A DNA stretch of 64,000 nt from Leifsonia sp040686855 (GCF_040686855.1 NZ_JBFBOG010000003.1:744001-808000), one strand, 5' to 3'; shown: positions 16,163 to 25,162, counted from the first letter of the stretch. Notes: a model not told the origin generated them from the sequence alone. Translations and numbers: made by a program.

Positions 16163-17869
16163 TCAGGGGACGAGGGCGCCGTTCTCCAGGCGGAGGGTGC
16201 GGTCGACGAGGTCGGGCGGGACGTCGGCGTGCGAGATCAGGAGGACGGTGCGGCCGTCCTCGGCGGCGGTGGTGAGCACGTCGCGGACGATCGCGTCGGC
16301 GGCCGCGGCGTCGACGTTGGCGGTCGGCTCGTCCACGACCAGCACCGGGAAGTCGGCGAGAAGGGCGCGCGCGAGCGCGATCCGCTGCGCCTGACCGCCC
16401 GAGACCAGTGCTCCCCGCTCTCCCACCGCGGCTCCCAGCCCACCGCGCTCGCCCACCCACTCGCGCAGGCCGACGCGATCGAGCACGGCCAGCAGGTCGT
16501 CATCCGTCGCCGCCTCTTGCGCGAACAGGAGGTTCTGCCGCACGTCGGCGTCGAAGAGGTACGGACGCTGCTCCACCAGCCCGACGACGCGGCGGACGTC
16601 GTCCTGCCGGAAGCGCTCCACGTCGTCCCCGCCGAGACGGTAGCCGCCGGTGTGGTCGATCAGGCGCGTCAGCACGTGCGCGAGGGCGGTCTTGCCCGCG
16701 CCGGTCAGGCCGGTGAGGAGGACGCGCTCCCCCGGCTCGAGCCGCAGGGTCACGTCGCGCAGCACGGGCGCATCCGCATCCGGCCAGTGCGCGGACACTC
16801 CCTCGAGCACCACCTCCGGGGCGACGGCTACCGCATCCAGCGACAGCGCATCGACCGTGTCCACCGGGATACCGTCCGGCACCACCGCCGGAGCGGCCGA
16901 CGCGATCCGCTCGGCGCTCGCGCGCACGCTCCGCCACGCGCCGAACGCGAGCGGCACCGTCCCGAACACCTCGAACACCGCGATCGGGAGGAGCGCGATC
17001 ACCGCGAGCCCCGGCGCGGACAGCGTCCCGCCGCCGAGCGCCGGAACACCCACCGCCAGCGCCCACACCGTTGCACCGCCCGCGAGGAGCGAGACCACCC
17101 CCGCCGTCACACCGAGCCCGATGGCCCGCGACCGCACGGCGGACGTCAGACGTGCGCTCGCCTCGCGCACCCGCCGCTCCCCCGCCCCCAGCGCGCCGAA
17201 GGCGGTCAGCACGTCGAGGTTCGCGACGAGGTCGTGCAGCGCGTCGTTCAGGGCGGCGCGCAGCGGCGCGATCCGTCGCTCGGCGGAACCGGCCGCCCAG
17301 CGGTTCAGCAGCACACCGCCGGCGAGCGCGATCACCAGCATGACCAGCAGCCCCAGCCCGGCGGCCGGCAGCACCATGACGGCGACCACGACACTCCCCG
17401 CCACCACGATCCCGGCCGTGACCAGCGGCTGGATGACTCGGAGCGCGAGGTTCTGCAGCTCGTCCACGTCGTCCGCGAGCCGCGTGAGCAGGTCGCCGGA
17501 GCGGATGCCGCGGAGGCCGTCCGGCGCGAGCGGCACCAGCCGTGCGTACAGCCGCGACCGCACGGTGCCGAGCTGGCGGAACGCCGCATCATGGCCCGCC
17601 AGCCGCTCGAGGTACCGGAAGAAGGCGCGCCCGAGGGCGAACGCCCGCACGCCCACCACGGCCATCGACAGGTACATCATCGCCGGCTGCTCCGACGCTC
17701 GCGTGATGAGCCAGGCGGACACCCCGAGCAGGGCGACGGCGCTCCCGCCGCTCAGCACGCCGAACGCGATCGCCGTCCACAGGCGTCCCGCGGGCGGGAG
17801 CGCCAGCCTCAGGATGCGGCGCACCTCCGCGGAGTTCGCGGCCGGCACCACGACGCGCGCCTCAGACAC
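16163..17869 (-). CDS. cydC: CydC subunit of the heterodimeric thiol/heme ABC exporter
   Basis: A 568-residue ABC half-transporter that with CydD exports reductant (glutathione or cysteine in E. coli) and is needed to assemble cytochrome bd. Seen: six-helix membrane domain over residues ~1-310, Walker A LTGLTGAGKTALAH, signature LVSGGQAQRIALARAL, Walker B VLVVDEPTANVD and the H-loop LLISHAD. The start is GTG 17869, overlapping the cydD stop by 8 nt, and the gene is last in cydABDC. The cargo in an actinobacterium lacking glutathione may be another thiol; that is inference. Confidence 0.9.
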   Translation of the reverse strand: MSEARVVVPAANSAEVRRILRLALPPAGRLWTAIAFGVLSGGSAVALLGVSAWLITRASEQPAMMYLSMAVVGVRAFALGRAFFRYLERLAGHDAAFRQLGTVRSRLYARLVPLAPDGLRGIRSGDLLTRLADDVDELQNLALRVIQPLVTAGIVVAGSVVVAVMVLPAAGLGLLVMLVIALAGGVLLNRWAAGSAERRIAPLRAALNDALHDLVANLDVLTAFGALGAGERRVREASARLTSAVRSRAIGLGVTAGVVSLLAGGATVWALAVGVPALGGGTLSAPGLAVIALLPIAVFEVFGTVPLAFGAWRSVRASAERIASAAPAVVPDGIPVDTVDALSLDAVAVAPEVVLEGVSAHWPDADAPVLRDVTLRLEPGERVLLTGLTGAGKTALAHVLTRLIDHTGGYRLGGDDVERFRQDDVRRVVGLVEQRPYLFDADVRQNLLFAQEAATDDDLLAVLDRVGLREWVGERGGLGAAVGERGALVSGGQAQRIALARALLADFPVLVVDEPTANVDAAAADAIVRDVLTTAAEDGRTVLLISHADVPPDLVDRTLRLENGALVP

Positions 17870-19496
17870 GGGACACCTCCGCCTCCATCGTCAGCACCGT
17901 ATCCGCGGCCCCGGCGACCGCGTCCCGGTGGCTCACCACCAGCACCGCCGTCCCCTCACGCGCGATCCGGCGCAACGACTCCAGCAGGCGCGCCTCGGTC
18001 GCCGCATCGAGTGCGGAGGTCGGCTCGTCCAGGAGGAGGACGGGGCACCCGCTCGACCGCAGCCGGTACAGCGCCCGCGCCACCGCGACCCGCTGAGCCT
18101 GACCGCCCGAGAGGCCGGCGCCGCCTGCGTCCACGGGAGTCGCCGGGTCGAGTTCGTCCGCCGCCGCCTCCCGCAGGGCCGCCGCGACACGCGTCGCGGA
18201 CGGCGACGGGTCGCCGAGCGCCACGTTCGAGGCGATCGTCCCGGCCATCAGCCCGCTGCGCTGACCCGCCCACGCGATCCCGTCACGCCGCGCGGACAGC
18301 TCGGCCCGTCCGTCCACGAGGATGCGTCCCTCGTACGGCACGAATCCGAGCGTCGCCGCGAGCAGCGTCGACTTGCCGCTCCCGCTCGGCGCCCGCAGAA
18401 CGGCCAGAGTCTCCGGTGCCACGACAGCGCTGAACGCGCCGACCACCTCCCGGCCGTCGTATCCGACGGTGACCCCGTCGAACATCAGCCCGCGCGACCC
18501 CTCCGACGCGACAGCGGCCGGCGCAGCCGGACCCTCCGCGCCTTCCGCCTCCTCGATGATCGCGAACGCATTGGCCGCGGCCTCGATCCCCTCCGTCGCC
18601 GCGTGATACGCCGCTCCGACGTTGCGCAACGGCAGGAACGCCTCGGGCGCGAGCAGCAGCACGAACAGCCCGACCGACAGGTCGAGCGATCCGCCGAGCA
18701 GCCGCAGACCGATCGTGACCGCGATCACCGCGACCGACAGGCTCGCGGCCAGTTCGAGCACGAACCCGGACAGGAACGACATCCGCAGCACCTTCATGGT
18801 GTGCACGCGGTACTCCTCGCTCACCTCCCGGATGCGCGCCTCCTGCCGGTGCTGCCGCCCGAAGAGCTTCAGCGTCGACAGGCCCGCCACGACGTCGAGG
18901 AACGCGCTCGACAGGCGCGACAGCGCCACCCACTGGCGCTGCTGCGCGGCCTGCGTCGCCCAGCCGACGAGCACCATGAACAGCGGGATGAGCGGCAGCG
19001 TCACCACGAGGATGATGCCGCTGGTGAGATCCCGCCAGCCGATCACCAGCACGAGCAGCGGCATCGCCACCGCCGTCGCGATCAGCTGCGGCAGGTACTT
19101 CGCGAAGTAGCCGTCCAGCGCCTCCATCCCGCGCCCTGCGACAAGGGTGACCGAGGCCGTGCTGCGGCGGGAGACCCATCCCGGTCCCAGCCGGCCGATG
19201 GATGCGACCAGCCGCTCCCGCAGCTGCCCCACCACCCGCGCGCCGCCGCGCGACGACACGGCTTCCACCGCCCAGAACAGCACCGCGCGCACGGCGACTA
19301 CGACACCGAGGAGCACGAGTGTCCCGCTCAGGGCCGACACCGACTCCCCCGCGATCGCCCGCACCACCACGTCCGTCACGAGCCACGCGAACGCGACGAC
19401 GGTCGCGGTCTGGAGCACGGCGAGCAGGGCGCCGGCGACGAGCGTGCCGCGGGTCGCGGACGCGTAGCGGAGAAGGCGCGGGTCGAGCGGGCGCAC
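17862..19496 (-). CDS. cydD: CydD subunit of the heterodimeric thiol/heme ABC exporter
   Basis: A 544-residue ABC half-transporter, the partner of CydC. Seen: membrane domain (helices around residues 18-40, 55-77, 130-175 and 240-275), Walker A RAPSGSGKSTLLAA, signature GLSGGQAQRVAVARAL, Walker B VLLLDEPTSALD and switch VVSHRDAV. The GTG start lies one base after the cydB stop, so the genes are translationally linked. The Q-loop region (GIAWAGQRSGLMAG) is complete, so both sites of the heterodimer may be catalytic. Confidence 0.9.
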   Translation of the reverse strand: MRPLDPRLLRYASATRGTLVAGALLAVLQTATVVAFAWLVTDVVVRAIAGESVSALSGTLVLLGVVVAVRAVLFWAVEAVSSRGGARVVGQLRERLVASIGRLGPGWVSRRSTASVTLVAGRGMEALDGYFAKYLPQLIATAVAMPLLVLVIGWRDLTSGIILVVTLPLIPLFMVLVGWATQAAQQRQWVALSRLSSAFLDVVAGLSTLKLFGRQHRQEARIREVSEEYRVHTMKVLRMSFLSGFVLELAASLSVAVIAVTIGLRLLGGSLDLSVGLFVLLLAPEAFLPLRNVGAAYHAATEGIEAAANAFAIIEEAEGAEGPAAPAAVASEGSRGLMFDGVTVGYDGREVVGAFSAVVAPETLAVLRAPSGSGKSTLLAATLGFVPYEGRILVDGRAELSARRDGIAWAGQRSGLMAGTIASNVALGDPSPSATRVAAALREAAADELDPATPVDAGGAGLSGGQAQRVAVARALYRLRSSGCPVLLLDEPTSALDAATEARLLESLRRIAREGTAVLVVSHRDAVAGAADTVLTMEAEVSRV

Positions 19497-19497
19497 G

Positions 19498-20526
19498 TCA
19501 GGCCTTCACGGGTTCCGGAGCGCCCTCGGGCTCCTGCGGGATGTGCGCCCGGGTCACCCGCTTGCGGAAGATCCAGTATGTGAACCCCTGGTACACGAGG
19601 ATGAGCGGCAGGAAGATCGCCGCCACCCACGTCATGATCGTCAGCGTCGTCTGCGAGCTCGACGCATTCGCGATGGTCAGGCTGTTCTCCGGGTTCGGCG
19701 ACGAGGGCATGACGTCCGGGAACAGCGCCGCGAACAGCGACACCACGGCCAGCGCGATCGTCGCCGCCATGAAGCCGAACGCCCAGCCCTCGAGGCCGCG
19801 CAGGTTGGCGATCCAGGAGGCGATGAGCGCGACCGCGGCGAAGACCGCCAAGGCCAGGAACACCGGCGAGAAGTGGGCGACGGCCGTCCAGCCGAGGAAG
19901 GAAGCGGCGACGACGATCGCCGCGAGCCCCGACCAGATCGCGAGCCGCCGCGCCCGGAGCCGCAGGTCGCCCTCGGTCTTGAGGGACACGAAGACGACGC
20001 CGTGGGTGAAGAACAGCAGCAGCGTGGTCAGCCCGCCGAGCAGCGCGTAGCCGTTGAGCAGGTCGAACAGGGTGCCGGTGTAGTCGTGGTTGGCGTCGAG
20101 CGCGACGCCCTGCACGATGTTCGAGAAGGCGACGCCCCAGAGGAACGCCGGGATCGCCGACCCCACGACGATCATCCCGTCGAACCACTTCTTCCAGCGC
20201 GCGCCCGCCCGCTGGTGGCGGTACTCGAACGAGACGCCGCGGACGATGAGGGCGAGCAGGATGAGCAGCAGCGCCAGGTAGAACCCGCTGAACAGAGTCG
20301 CGTACCACTCGGGGAACGCCGCGAAGAGCGCAGCGCCGCCGACGATGACCCAGGTCTCGTTGAGGTCCCAGATCGGGCCGATGGTGTTGATCATCACGCG
20401 GCGGTCGGTGTCGTCGCGGCCGAGGAACGGCAGCGCCATCCCGACGCCGAAGTCGAAGCCGTCGAGCACGAAGTAGCCGACGAAGAAGAAGGCGACGATG
20501 CCGAACCAGAGAACTGCGAGATCCAT
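19498..20526 (-). CDS. cydB: Cytochrome bd ubiquinol/menaquinol oxidase subunit II
   Basis: A 342-residue polytopic membrane protein that forms the oxidase with CydA. Seen: the typical start MDLAVLWFGIVAFFFVGYFVLDGFDFGVGM, with the conserved acidic and Trp residues shown here only as DGFDFGVGM, then GPIWDLNETWVIVGGAALFAAFP and at least eight hydrophobic helices. Length is normal. The start ATG 20526 follows AGGAGGAGCA (minus strand), a strong ribosome binding site, 12 bases after cydA. Confidence 0.96.
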   Translation of the reverse strand: MDLAVLWFGIVAFFFVGYFVLDGFDFGVGMALPFLGRDDTDRRVMINTIGPIWDLNETWVIVGGAALFAAFPEWYATLFSGFYLALLLILLALIVRGVSFEYRHQRAGARWKKWFDGMIVVGSAIPAFLWGVAFSNIVQGVALDANHDYTGTLFDLLNGYALLGGLTTLLLFFTHGVVFVSLKTEGDLRLRARRLAIWSGLAAIVVAASFLGWTAVAHFSPVFLALAVFAAVALIASWIANLRGLEGWAFGFMAATIALAVVSLFAALFPDVMPSSPNPENSLTIANASSSQTTLTIMTWVAAIFLPLILVYQGFTYWIFRKRVTRAHIPQEPEGAPEPVKA

Positions 20527-20538
20527 TGCCTGCTCCTC

Positions 20539-21954
20539 CTAGTAGACCGTGGTGACGGGGATGGGCTCGCCCGCCTCGTCGAGGTGCTTCGAGGCGTCGT
20601 CCGGGCCCTTCTGCGCCGCCTTCTTGATGAGCTTGAACTCGACGACGGCGAGGGTGCCGTAGATCGCGGTGAAGGCGATCAGCGAGATCAGCACCTCCAG
20701 CCCGCTCGTGCCGGGCGAGACGCCGTCGGCGGTCTTCATGAGGCTGAAGACGATCCACGGCTGACGGCCCATCTCGGTGAAGATCCAGCCGACGATCATG
20801 GCGAGCAGCGACAGCGGCATCGCCCAGATCGCGACCTTCCACATCCACGGCTTGGGGGTGCGGCCCTTGCGGGTGAACCACAAGCCGGCGAGCGCGACGA
20901 GAATGTGCGCGGCGCCGAGGCCGATCATCCACCGGAACGCCCAGTACGTGACCCAGATGATCGGCGTGTAGTCGCCCGGCCCGTACAGCTGCGAGTACTG
21001 CGCCTGCAGGTCGTTGATGCCCTCGACCGTGCCGGTCAGCGTGTGCGTCGAGAGGAACGACAGCAGGTACGGGATGCGGATGCTGAACAGCTCGTGGACG
21101 CCGTCGGGGGTTCCGAGGGTGAAGATCGAGAACGAGGCGTCCGCGCCGGTCGAGGTCTTGTACAGCGCCTCTGCCGCGGCCATCTTCATCGGCTGGGTCT
21201 CGACCATCGCCAGGCCCAGCTGGTCGCCGCTGAGCACCGTCCCGATGCCGGCGCCGATCATCAGCCAGAGGCCGAACTTCAGCGCAGGGCGCATGGTGTC
21301 GAGGTGCTGGTTGCGCGACAGGTGCCAGGCGGCGACCGCGATGATAAGGCCGGCCGACACCATGAAGCAGCCGAAGATCGTGTGCGGGAAGGCGGCGAGG
21401 GCCACCTTGTTCGTGAGCACCGCCCACAGGTCGGTGAGCTCCGCGCGGCCCTTCGCCTCGTTGAGGTGGTAGCCGACCGGGTTCTGCATGAACGCGTTGG
21501 CGGCGAGGATGAAGTAGGCCGACAGGATGCTGCCGACCGAGACGATCCAGATCGTCGCCAGGTGCAGGCCCTTGGGGAGCTTGTCCCACCCGAAGATCCA
21601 GAGGCCGATGAACGTCGCCTCGAGGAAGAACGCGAGCAGACCCTCCAGCGCCAGCGGGGCGCCGAAGATGTCGCCGACGAACCGGGAGTAGTCGGACCAG
21701 TTCATGCCGAACTGGAACTCCTGCACGATGCCGGTGACCACGCCCATGGCGAAGTTGATGAGGAAGATCTTGCCGAAGAAGTGGGTGAGCTGCAGGTACT
21801 TCGGCTTGGCCGTGCGGTACCAGGCGGTCTGGAAGATCGCGGTGCAGGTGACCATGCCGATCGTGAGCGGCACGAACAGGAAGTGGTAGATCGTGGTGAG
21901 CCCGAACTGCCAGCGTGCCAGCAGGAGCGGGTCCAGCAGTTCGTTCACGTGCAT
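20539..21954 (-). CDS. cydA: Cytochrome bd ubiquinol/menaquinol oxidase subunit I
   Basis: A 471-residue heme-bearing subunit that oxidises quinol and reduces O2 with high affinity. Seen: RWQFGLTTIYHFLFVPLTIG with an early heme histidine, FGKIFLINFAMGVVTGI, FQFGMNWSDYSRFVGD and the quinol-site GRQPW. It is shorter than E. coli CydA (~520 residues), consistent with a short Q-loop. The start may be ATG 21954, but GGAGGG abuts it; GTG 21948 has better spacing. Two TTCTAC-N5-GTAGAA operators precede it, so repression by the neighbouring BlaI-type protein is likely. First gene of cydABDC. Confidence 0.96.
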   Translation of the reverse strand: MHVNELLDPLLLARWQFGLTTIYHFLFVPLTIGMVTCTAIFQTAWYRTAKPKYLQLTHFFGKIFLINFAMGVVTGIVQEFQFGMNWSDYSRFVGDIFGAPLALEGLLAFFLEATFIGLWIFGWDKLPKGLHLATIWIVSVGSILSAYFILAANAFMQNPVGYHLNEAKGRAELTDLWAVLTNKVALAAFPHTIFGCFMVSAGLIIAVAAWHLSRNQHLDTMRPALKFGLWLMIGAGIGTVLSGDQLGLAMVETQPMKMAAAEALYKTSTGADASFSIFTLGTPDGVHELFSIRIPYLLSFLSTHTLTGTVEGINDLQAQYSQLYGPGDYTPIIWVTYWAFRWMIGLGAAHILVALAGLWFTRKGRTPKPWMWKVAIWAMPLSLLAMIVGWIFTEMGRQPWIVFSLMKTADGVSPGTSGLEVLISLIAFTAIYGTLAVVEFKLIKKAAQKGPDDASKHLDEAGEPIPVTTVY

Positions 21955-21967
21955 CCCTCCGGATCAC

Positions 21968-22008
21968 TTCTACGTTCTGTAGAACAACAACTTCTACGAA
22001 GTGTAGAA
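21968..22008. promoter_or_regulatory. Paired dyad operators between cydA and the BlaI-type repressor
   Basis: Two perfect 17-bp dyads of form TTCTAC-N5-GTAGAA lie at 21968-21984 and 21992-22008, with centres 24 bp apart. The right one contains a minus-strand TACACT (22000-22005), a good -10 box for cydA, and sits where the -35 region of the blaI promoter (-10 TACCCT at 22029-22034) should be. The left one falls just downstream of the predicted cydA start of transcription. This layout would let one repressor control both directions. Confidence 0.75.
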
Positions 22009-22040
22009 CATTCCCAGCCCATTCGCGCTACCCTGGGATC

Positions 22041-22409
22041 GTGGCGAACCTCGGAGAACTGGAACGGGCTGTCATGGACACCCTGTGGGACGGCGACGCC
22101 CCCATCGCGGCCGGTGAGCTACGCGACAAGCTAGCGGCATCGCGCGAGGGTGGGAAGCCACCGGCTCTGACGACGGTCCTCACGGTGCTGTCGCGCCTGG
22201 AGTCCAAGGGATTCGTCGGCCGCGACCGCGACGCCCGTCCGCACCTCTACTACGCCGCGCTCACGCGCGCCGGCCACGTCGCCGACCTGATGCGCGAAGT
22301 GCTGGAGTCGTCCTCCGACCGCACCGAGGCGCTGGCGTACTTCGTCGGCTCCGTCGACGAGTCCGAGGCCGAGGTGCTGCGCCGCCTGCTCGACGCCCGC
22401 AGCGTGTGA
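22041..22409 (+). CDS. BlaI/MecI/CopY-family winged-helix repressor
   Basis: A 122-residue transcription factor. Seen: the family pattern LGELERAVMDTLWDGDAPIAAGELRDKL, then PALTTVLTVLSRLESKGFVGRDRDARPHLYY (helix-turn-helix and wing), and a C-terminal dimerisation helix. Family members are released from DNA when a partner M56 protease cleaves them. The start is GTG 22041, 6 nt after TACCCT, which suggests a leaderless mRNA. The stop overlaps the start of the M56 peptidase gene (GTGA). The dyad operators upstream are probably its own sites and also control cydABDC. Confidence 0.9.
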   Translation: MANLGELERAVMDTLWDGDAPIAAGELRDKLAASREGGKPPALTTVLTVLSRLESKGFVGRDRDARPHLYYAALTRAGHVADLMREVLESSSDRTEALAYFVGSVDESEAEVLRRLLDARSV

Positions 22410-23362
22410 GCACCGATCCCGTCGCGCCGCTCGCCGGGGCGATCTTCCTCGGCGCGCTGGCCGTCGCGCTCGCGTGGCCCGTGCCGCTGCTGCTCGCGCG
22501 CGCCAAGTGGCCGGCCGCCGCCCCCGTGCTGGCCGTCGCGCTGTGGCAGTCCATCGCGCTCGCCGGCGGCATCTCGATGATCGGGTCGCTCCTGCTCGCC
22601 GGGCTCCTGCCCTTCGGCGACGACCTGTGGAGCCGGATCCAGGGCGCCGCCGCGTCCCTGTTCAACGGCCCGCTGCCGCCGGGCGTCAGCCTGCTCAACG
22701 CGTTCCTGCTCAGCGCGGCGATCCTCCTCACCGCGCACCTCCTCCTCAACCTCGCGCTCACCGCGGTGCGCAGCCGCAATCAGCGCCACCGGCACATGGA
22801 GCTGCTGCGCCTGCTGTCCTCGCCGCTGCCGGACACCCCCAGCACCCGCGTGATCGACCATCCCGCGCCCGCCGCCTACTGCCTCCCGGGCGCGCGCAGT
22901 GTCACCGTTCTCTCGGAGGGCATGATCGAACTGCTCTCCCCCGCCGAACTGGACGCGGTGGTCGCCCACGAGCGCGCGCATCTGCGGCAGAAGCACCATC
23001 TGCTGCTCGACGCGTTCCGCTCCTGGAAGCGCGCGCTCCCCTGGTTCCCCATCGCGACCCGGGCGCAGGATGCCGTGGCGCTGCTCCTGGAGGAGCTGGC
23101 GGACGACACCGCCCGCAAGGCCTCCGGCGACGCCGTGCTCGCCGACGCGATCCGGCTCGTGGATGCGACCGGTCCGGCCGGCGCCGCGCTCGGCGCGCCC
23201 AAGGACAAGCGGACGCCCGAACAGCGCCGCGCGGCCCTGCTCGCCCGCGAGGAACGGCTCACCGCCGGGCGCCGGACCGTCGGCCCGGCGCTCCGCGCGG
23301 CCGTCGTGGTGGCGACCGCGCTGCTGGTCGTCGTGCCGCCGCTGGTGATCCTCCTCAGCTGA
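22406..23362 (+). CDS. M56 family membrane metallopeptidase (BlaR1/MecR1-like, no sensor domain)
   Basis: A 318-residue integral membrane zinc protease. Seen: helices at residues ~8-30, 42-70 and 98-120, the active-site HERAH (HExxH) in LDAVVAHERAHLRQKHH at residues ~188-204, a downstream ALLLEELADDTA carrying the likely third zinc ligand, and a C-terminal helix (RAAVVVATALLVVVPPLVILL). There is no extracellular penicillin-binding domain, so beta-lactam sensing is unlikely; it may sense membrane or respiratory state. Its GTG start overlaps the repressor stop by 4 nt, forming a two-gene operon. Confidence 0.88.
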   Translation: MSTDPVAPLAGAIFLGALAVALAWPVPLLLARAKWPAAAPVLAVALWQSIALAGGISMIGSLLLAGLLPFGDDLWSRIQGAAASLFNGPLPPGVSLLNAFLLSAAILLTAHLLLNLALTAVRSRNQRHRHMELLRLLSSPLPDTPSTRVIDHPAPAAYCLPGARSVTVLSEGMIELLSPAELDAVVAHERAHLRQKHHLLLDAFRSWKRALPWFPIATRAQDAVALLLEELADDTARKASGDAVLADAIRLVDATGPAGAALGAPKDKRTPEQRRAALLAREERLTAGRRTVGPALRAAVVVATALLVVVPPLVILLS

Positions 23363-23454
23363 CGGGGCTCCTCAGCGAACGGGGCTGCCGGGCTGACGGG
23401 GTCCTCGCCGCCGCTCTGCAGCGCCGGGTCAGGGTCCACCGCTACGCTTCGAGC

Positions 23455-23481
23455 ATGCCGCGACGGATGCCGACGACATGA
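23455..23481 (+). CDS. Putative leaderless 8-residue upstream ORF coupled to dedA
   Basis: TACGCT at 23443-23448 is followed 6 nt later by ATG, the same spacing as other apparent leaderless starts here. The frame reads MPRRMPTT and stops at 23479-23481, overlapping the DedA start in an ATGA. DedA itself has no clear ribosome binding site, so its translation may depend on ribosomes finishing this peptide. No expression evidence is available. Confidence 0.45.
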   Translation: MPRRMPTT

Positions 23482-24170
23482 ACGACGCCCTGACCTGGAT
23501 CCTCGACCTCGTCCAGAGCGTCGACCCGGTGCTGCGGACGCTGCTGGCCGGCGTCGCGATCATGCTGGAGACGTCGATCCTGGTCGGCCTCGTCGTCCCG
23601 GGAGACACCGTCGTGCTCGTCGCGAGCACCGGCGTCTCTAGTCCGGTCGAGTACGTCGCCCTGGTGGTCGCCGTCATCGTCGGCGCGCTCTGCGGCGAGT
23701 CCATCGGCTTCGCTCTCGGCCGGTTCTTCGGTCCGCGCATCCGCGCCAGTGCGCTCGGCCGCAAGATCGGCGTCCGCAACTTCGATCGCGCGGAGGCGTA
23801 CCTGGCGCGGCGCGGCGGCATCGCCGTGTTCCTGTCCCGGTTCCTGCCGGTCCTGCACTCCCTCATCCCGCTGACCGTCGGCATGAGCCCCATGCGGTAC
23901 CGCACCTTCATGGCCTGGACCGTGCCGGCCTGCATCCTCTGGGCGTTCGCCTACGTGAGCGTCGGCTCGGCGGCGGCCGGCGGCTACCGCGAGCTGTCCC
24001 GCGAGCTGCACTGGGCGGGCTACATCTTCGTCGCGGTGATCGCGCTGTTCATCGTCGCCGTCTACCTGGTCAAGAAGGTGCTGGGCAAGCGCGAGGCGCG
24101 GCACATGGAGTCCGCAGACGCCGACGCGGCGGCCCGGGAACCCGAGCCGCCGCGTGGTGGAGCCGCCTGA
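23478..24170 (+). CDS. DedA family membrane protein
   Basis: A 230-residue protein of the DedA/SNARE-associated family, bacterial relatives of lipid scramblases/flippases linked to membrane homeostasis. Seen: LETSILVGLVVPGDTVVLVAS (acidic residue and PGD motif), GESIGFALGRFFGPR, the key FLSRFLPVLHSLIPLTVGMSPM stretch (substrate-site arginines and prolines) and C-terminal helices ending in a hydrophilic E/P-rich tail. No Shine-Dalgarno site is obvious; the start overlaps the stop of a possible 8-codon leader ORF. Confidence 0.9.
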   Translation: MNDALTWILDLVQSVDPVLRTLLAGVAIMLETSILVGLVVPGDTVVLVASTGVSSPVEYVALVVAVIVGALCGESIGFALGRFFGPRIRASALGRKIGVRNFDRAEAYLARRGGIAVFLSRFLPVLHSLIPLTVGMSPMRYRTFMAWTVPACILWAFAYVSVGSAAAGGYRELSRELHWAGYIFVAVIALFIVAVYLVKKVLGKREARHMESADADAAAREPEPPRGGAA

Positions 24171-24173
24171 TCC

Positions 24174-25100
24174 TTACTTGATCGGGTGGTCCTGCAGCCA
24201 CTTCTTGGCGACCTGGTCGGGCTGGGTCTTGCTCGCACCCTGGTTCTCGCCGTTCATGTCGATGAGGTCGGCAGTGGTGAGCTCCTTGGAGACCTTGTTC
24301 AGGACCTCCTTCACCTTGTCGGACGCCTTCTTGCTGTTGATCAGCGGCACGATGTTCTGCGCGGCGATCAGGCTCTTCGGGTCCTTCAGGGTGACGAAGC
24401 CGTTGTCCTTGATGGCCGGGGTCGTCGTGTAGATGTCGGCCAGCTGCACGTCGCCGTTCTTCAGCGCCGCGACGGTGAGCGGTCCGCCGGAGTCGCTGAT
24501 CGGCTTGAGCGTCGCGGTGACGCCGTAGGCCGACTTGAGGCCCGGGATGCCGTACGGCCGGGTCTCGAACTCCGGGTTCGCGCCGACGGTCAGCGGAACG
24601 GTGACGTTCTTGAGGTCGTCGAGGCTCTTGACGTTGTACTTGTCCGAGAACTCCTTGGTGACGTTGTACGAGTCGGCGTCCTGCGCCTCCGACTGGTCCA
24701 GCACCTCGTAGCCCTTCGGCAGGGCGTCGTTGAGGGCGGCGTAGACGTCGTCGCTCGAGGTCGCGGTGCTGCTCTTGTCGTAGAACTGGAGCAGGTTGCC
24801 GCTGTACTCGGGGATGAGGTCGATGGAGCCGTCCTGCAGCGCCTTGAGGTAGACGTCGCGCTGGCCGATGCTCGGCTTGTAGGCGACCTTCACGCCGTTG
24901 GCCTCGAGAGCCTGGCCGTAGACCTGCATGAGGATCTCGGACTCGCCGAACGCGGCCGAGCCGATGGTGACGGTGTCACTCGAGGACGAGGCGGAGCCGG
25001 TGCTGAATGCGCCGCCTCCGGAGGAGCAGGCGCTGAGCGCGAGCAGCGCCCCGGCGGCGAGCACGCCGGCCGCGACGCGGCTCTTCTTGGATGCGAACAT
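24174..25100 (-). CDS. Glycine betaine/osmoprotectant ABC transporter substrate-binding lipoprotein
   Basis: A 308-residue secreted lipoprotein of the OpuAC/ProX type that captures quaternary-ammonium osmolytes. Seen: a signal peptide with lipobox LSAC (cysteine ~25), VTIGSAAFGESEILMQVYGQALEANG, and IDLIPEYSGNLLQFY, which resembles the betaine-binding region of OpuCC/ProX. The start ATG 25100 follows AGAGAAGAG by ~4 nt. It is the last gene of a four-gene operon (ATPase, two permeases, this protein). The exact osmolyte (betaine, carnitine or choline) cannot be read. Confidence 0.9.
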   Translation of the reverse strand: MFASKKSRVAAGVLAAGALLALSACSSGGGAFSTGSASSSSDTVTIGSAAFGESEILMQVYGQALEANGVKVAYKPSIGQRDVYLKALQDGSIDLIPEYSGNLLQFYDKSSTATSSDDVYAALNDALPKGYEVLDQSEAQDADSYNVTKEFSDKYNVKSLDDLKNVTVPLTVGANPEFETRPYGIPGLKSAYGVTATLKPISDSGGPLTVAALKNGDVQLADIYTTTPAIKDNGFVTLKDPKSLIAAQNIVPLINSKKASDKVKEVLNKVSKELTTADLIDMNGENQGASKTQPDQVAKKWLQDHPIK

Positions 25101-25162
25101 GATCTCTTCTCTCTTGGTGTCCCGGTGCGGGAGCTCGGTGTGCGGGTAGGAGGTGGTGCGGG

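Noticed and set aside
16130..19583. Overlapping plus-strand ORFs of 767 and 977 codons opposite cydC and cydD
   Set aside because: Shadow composition and mutual overlap; both ABC half-transporters are complete on the minus strand.
19543..22134. Plus-strand 863-codon ORF opposite cydB and cydA
   Set aside because: Low-complexity H/D/R/E/Q sequence from the antisense of membrane-protein codons; the minus-strand cyd genes are certain.
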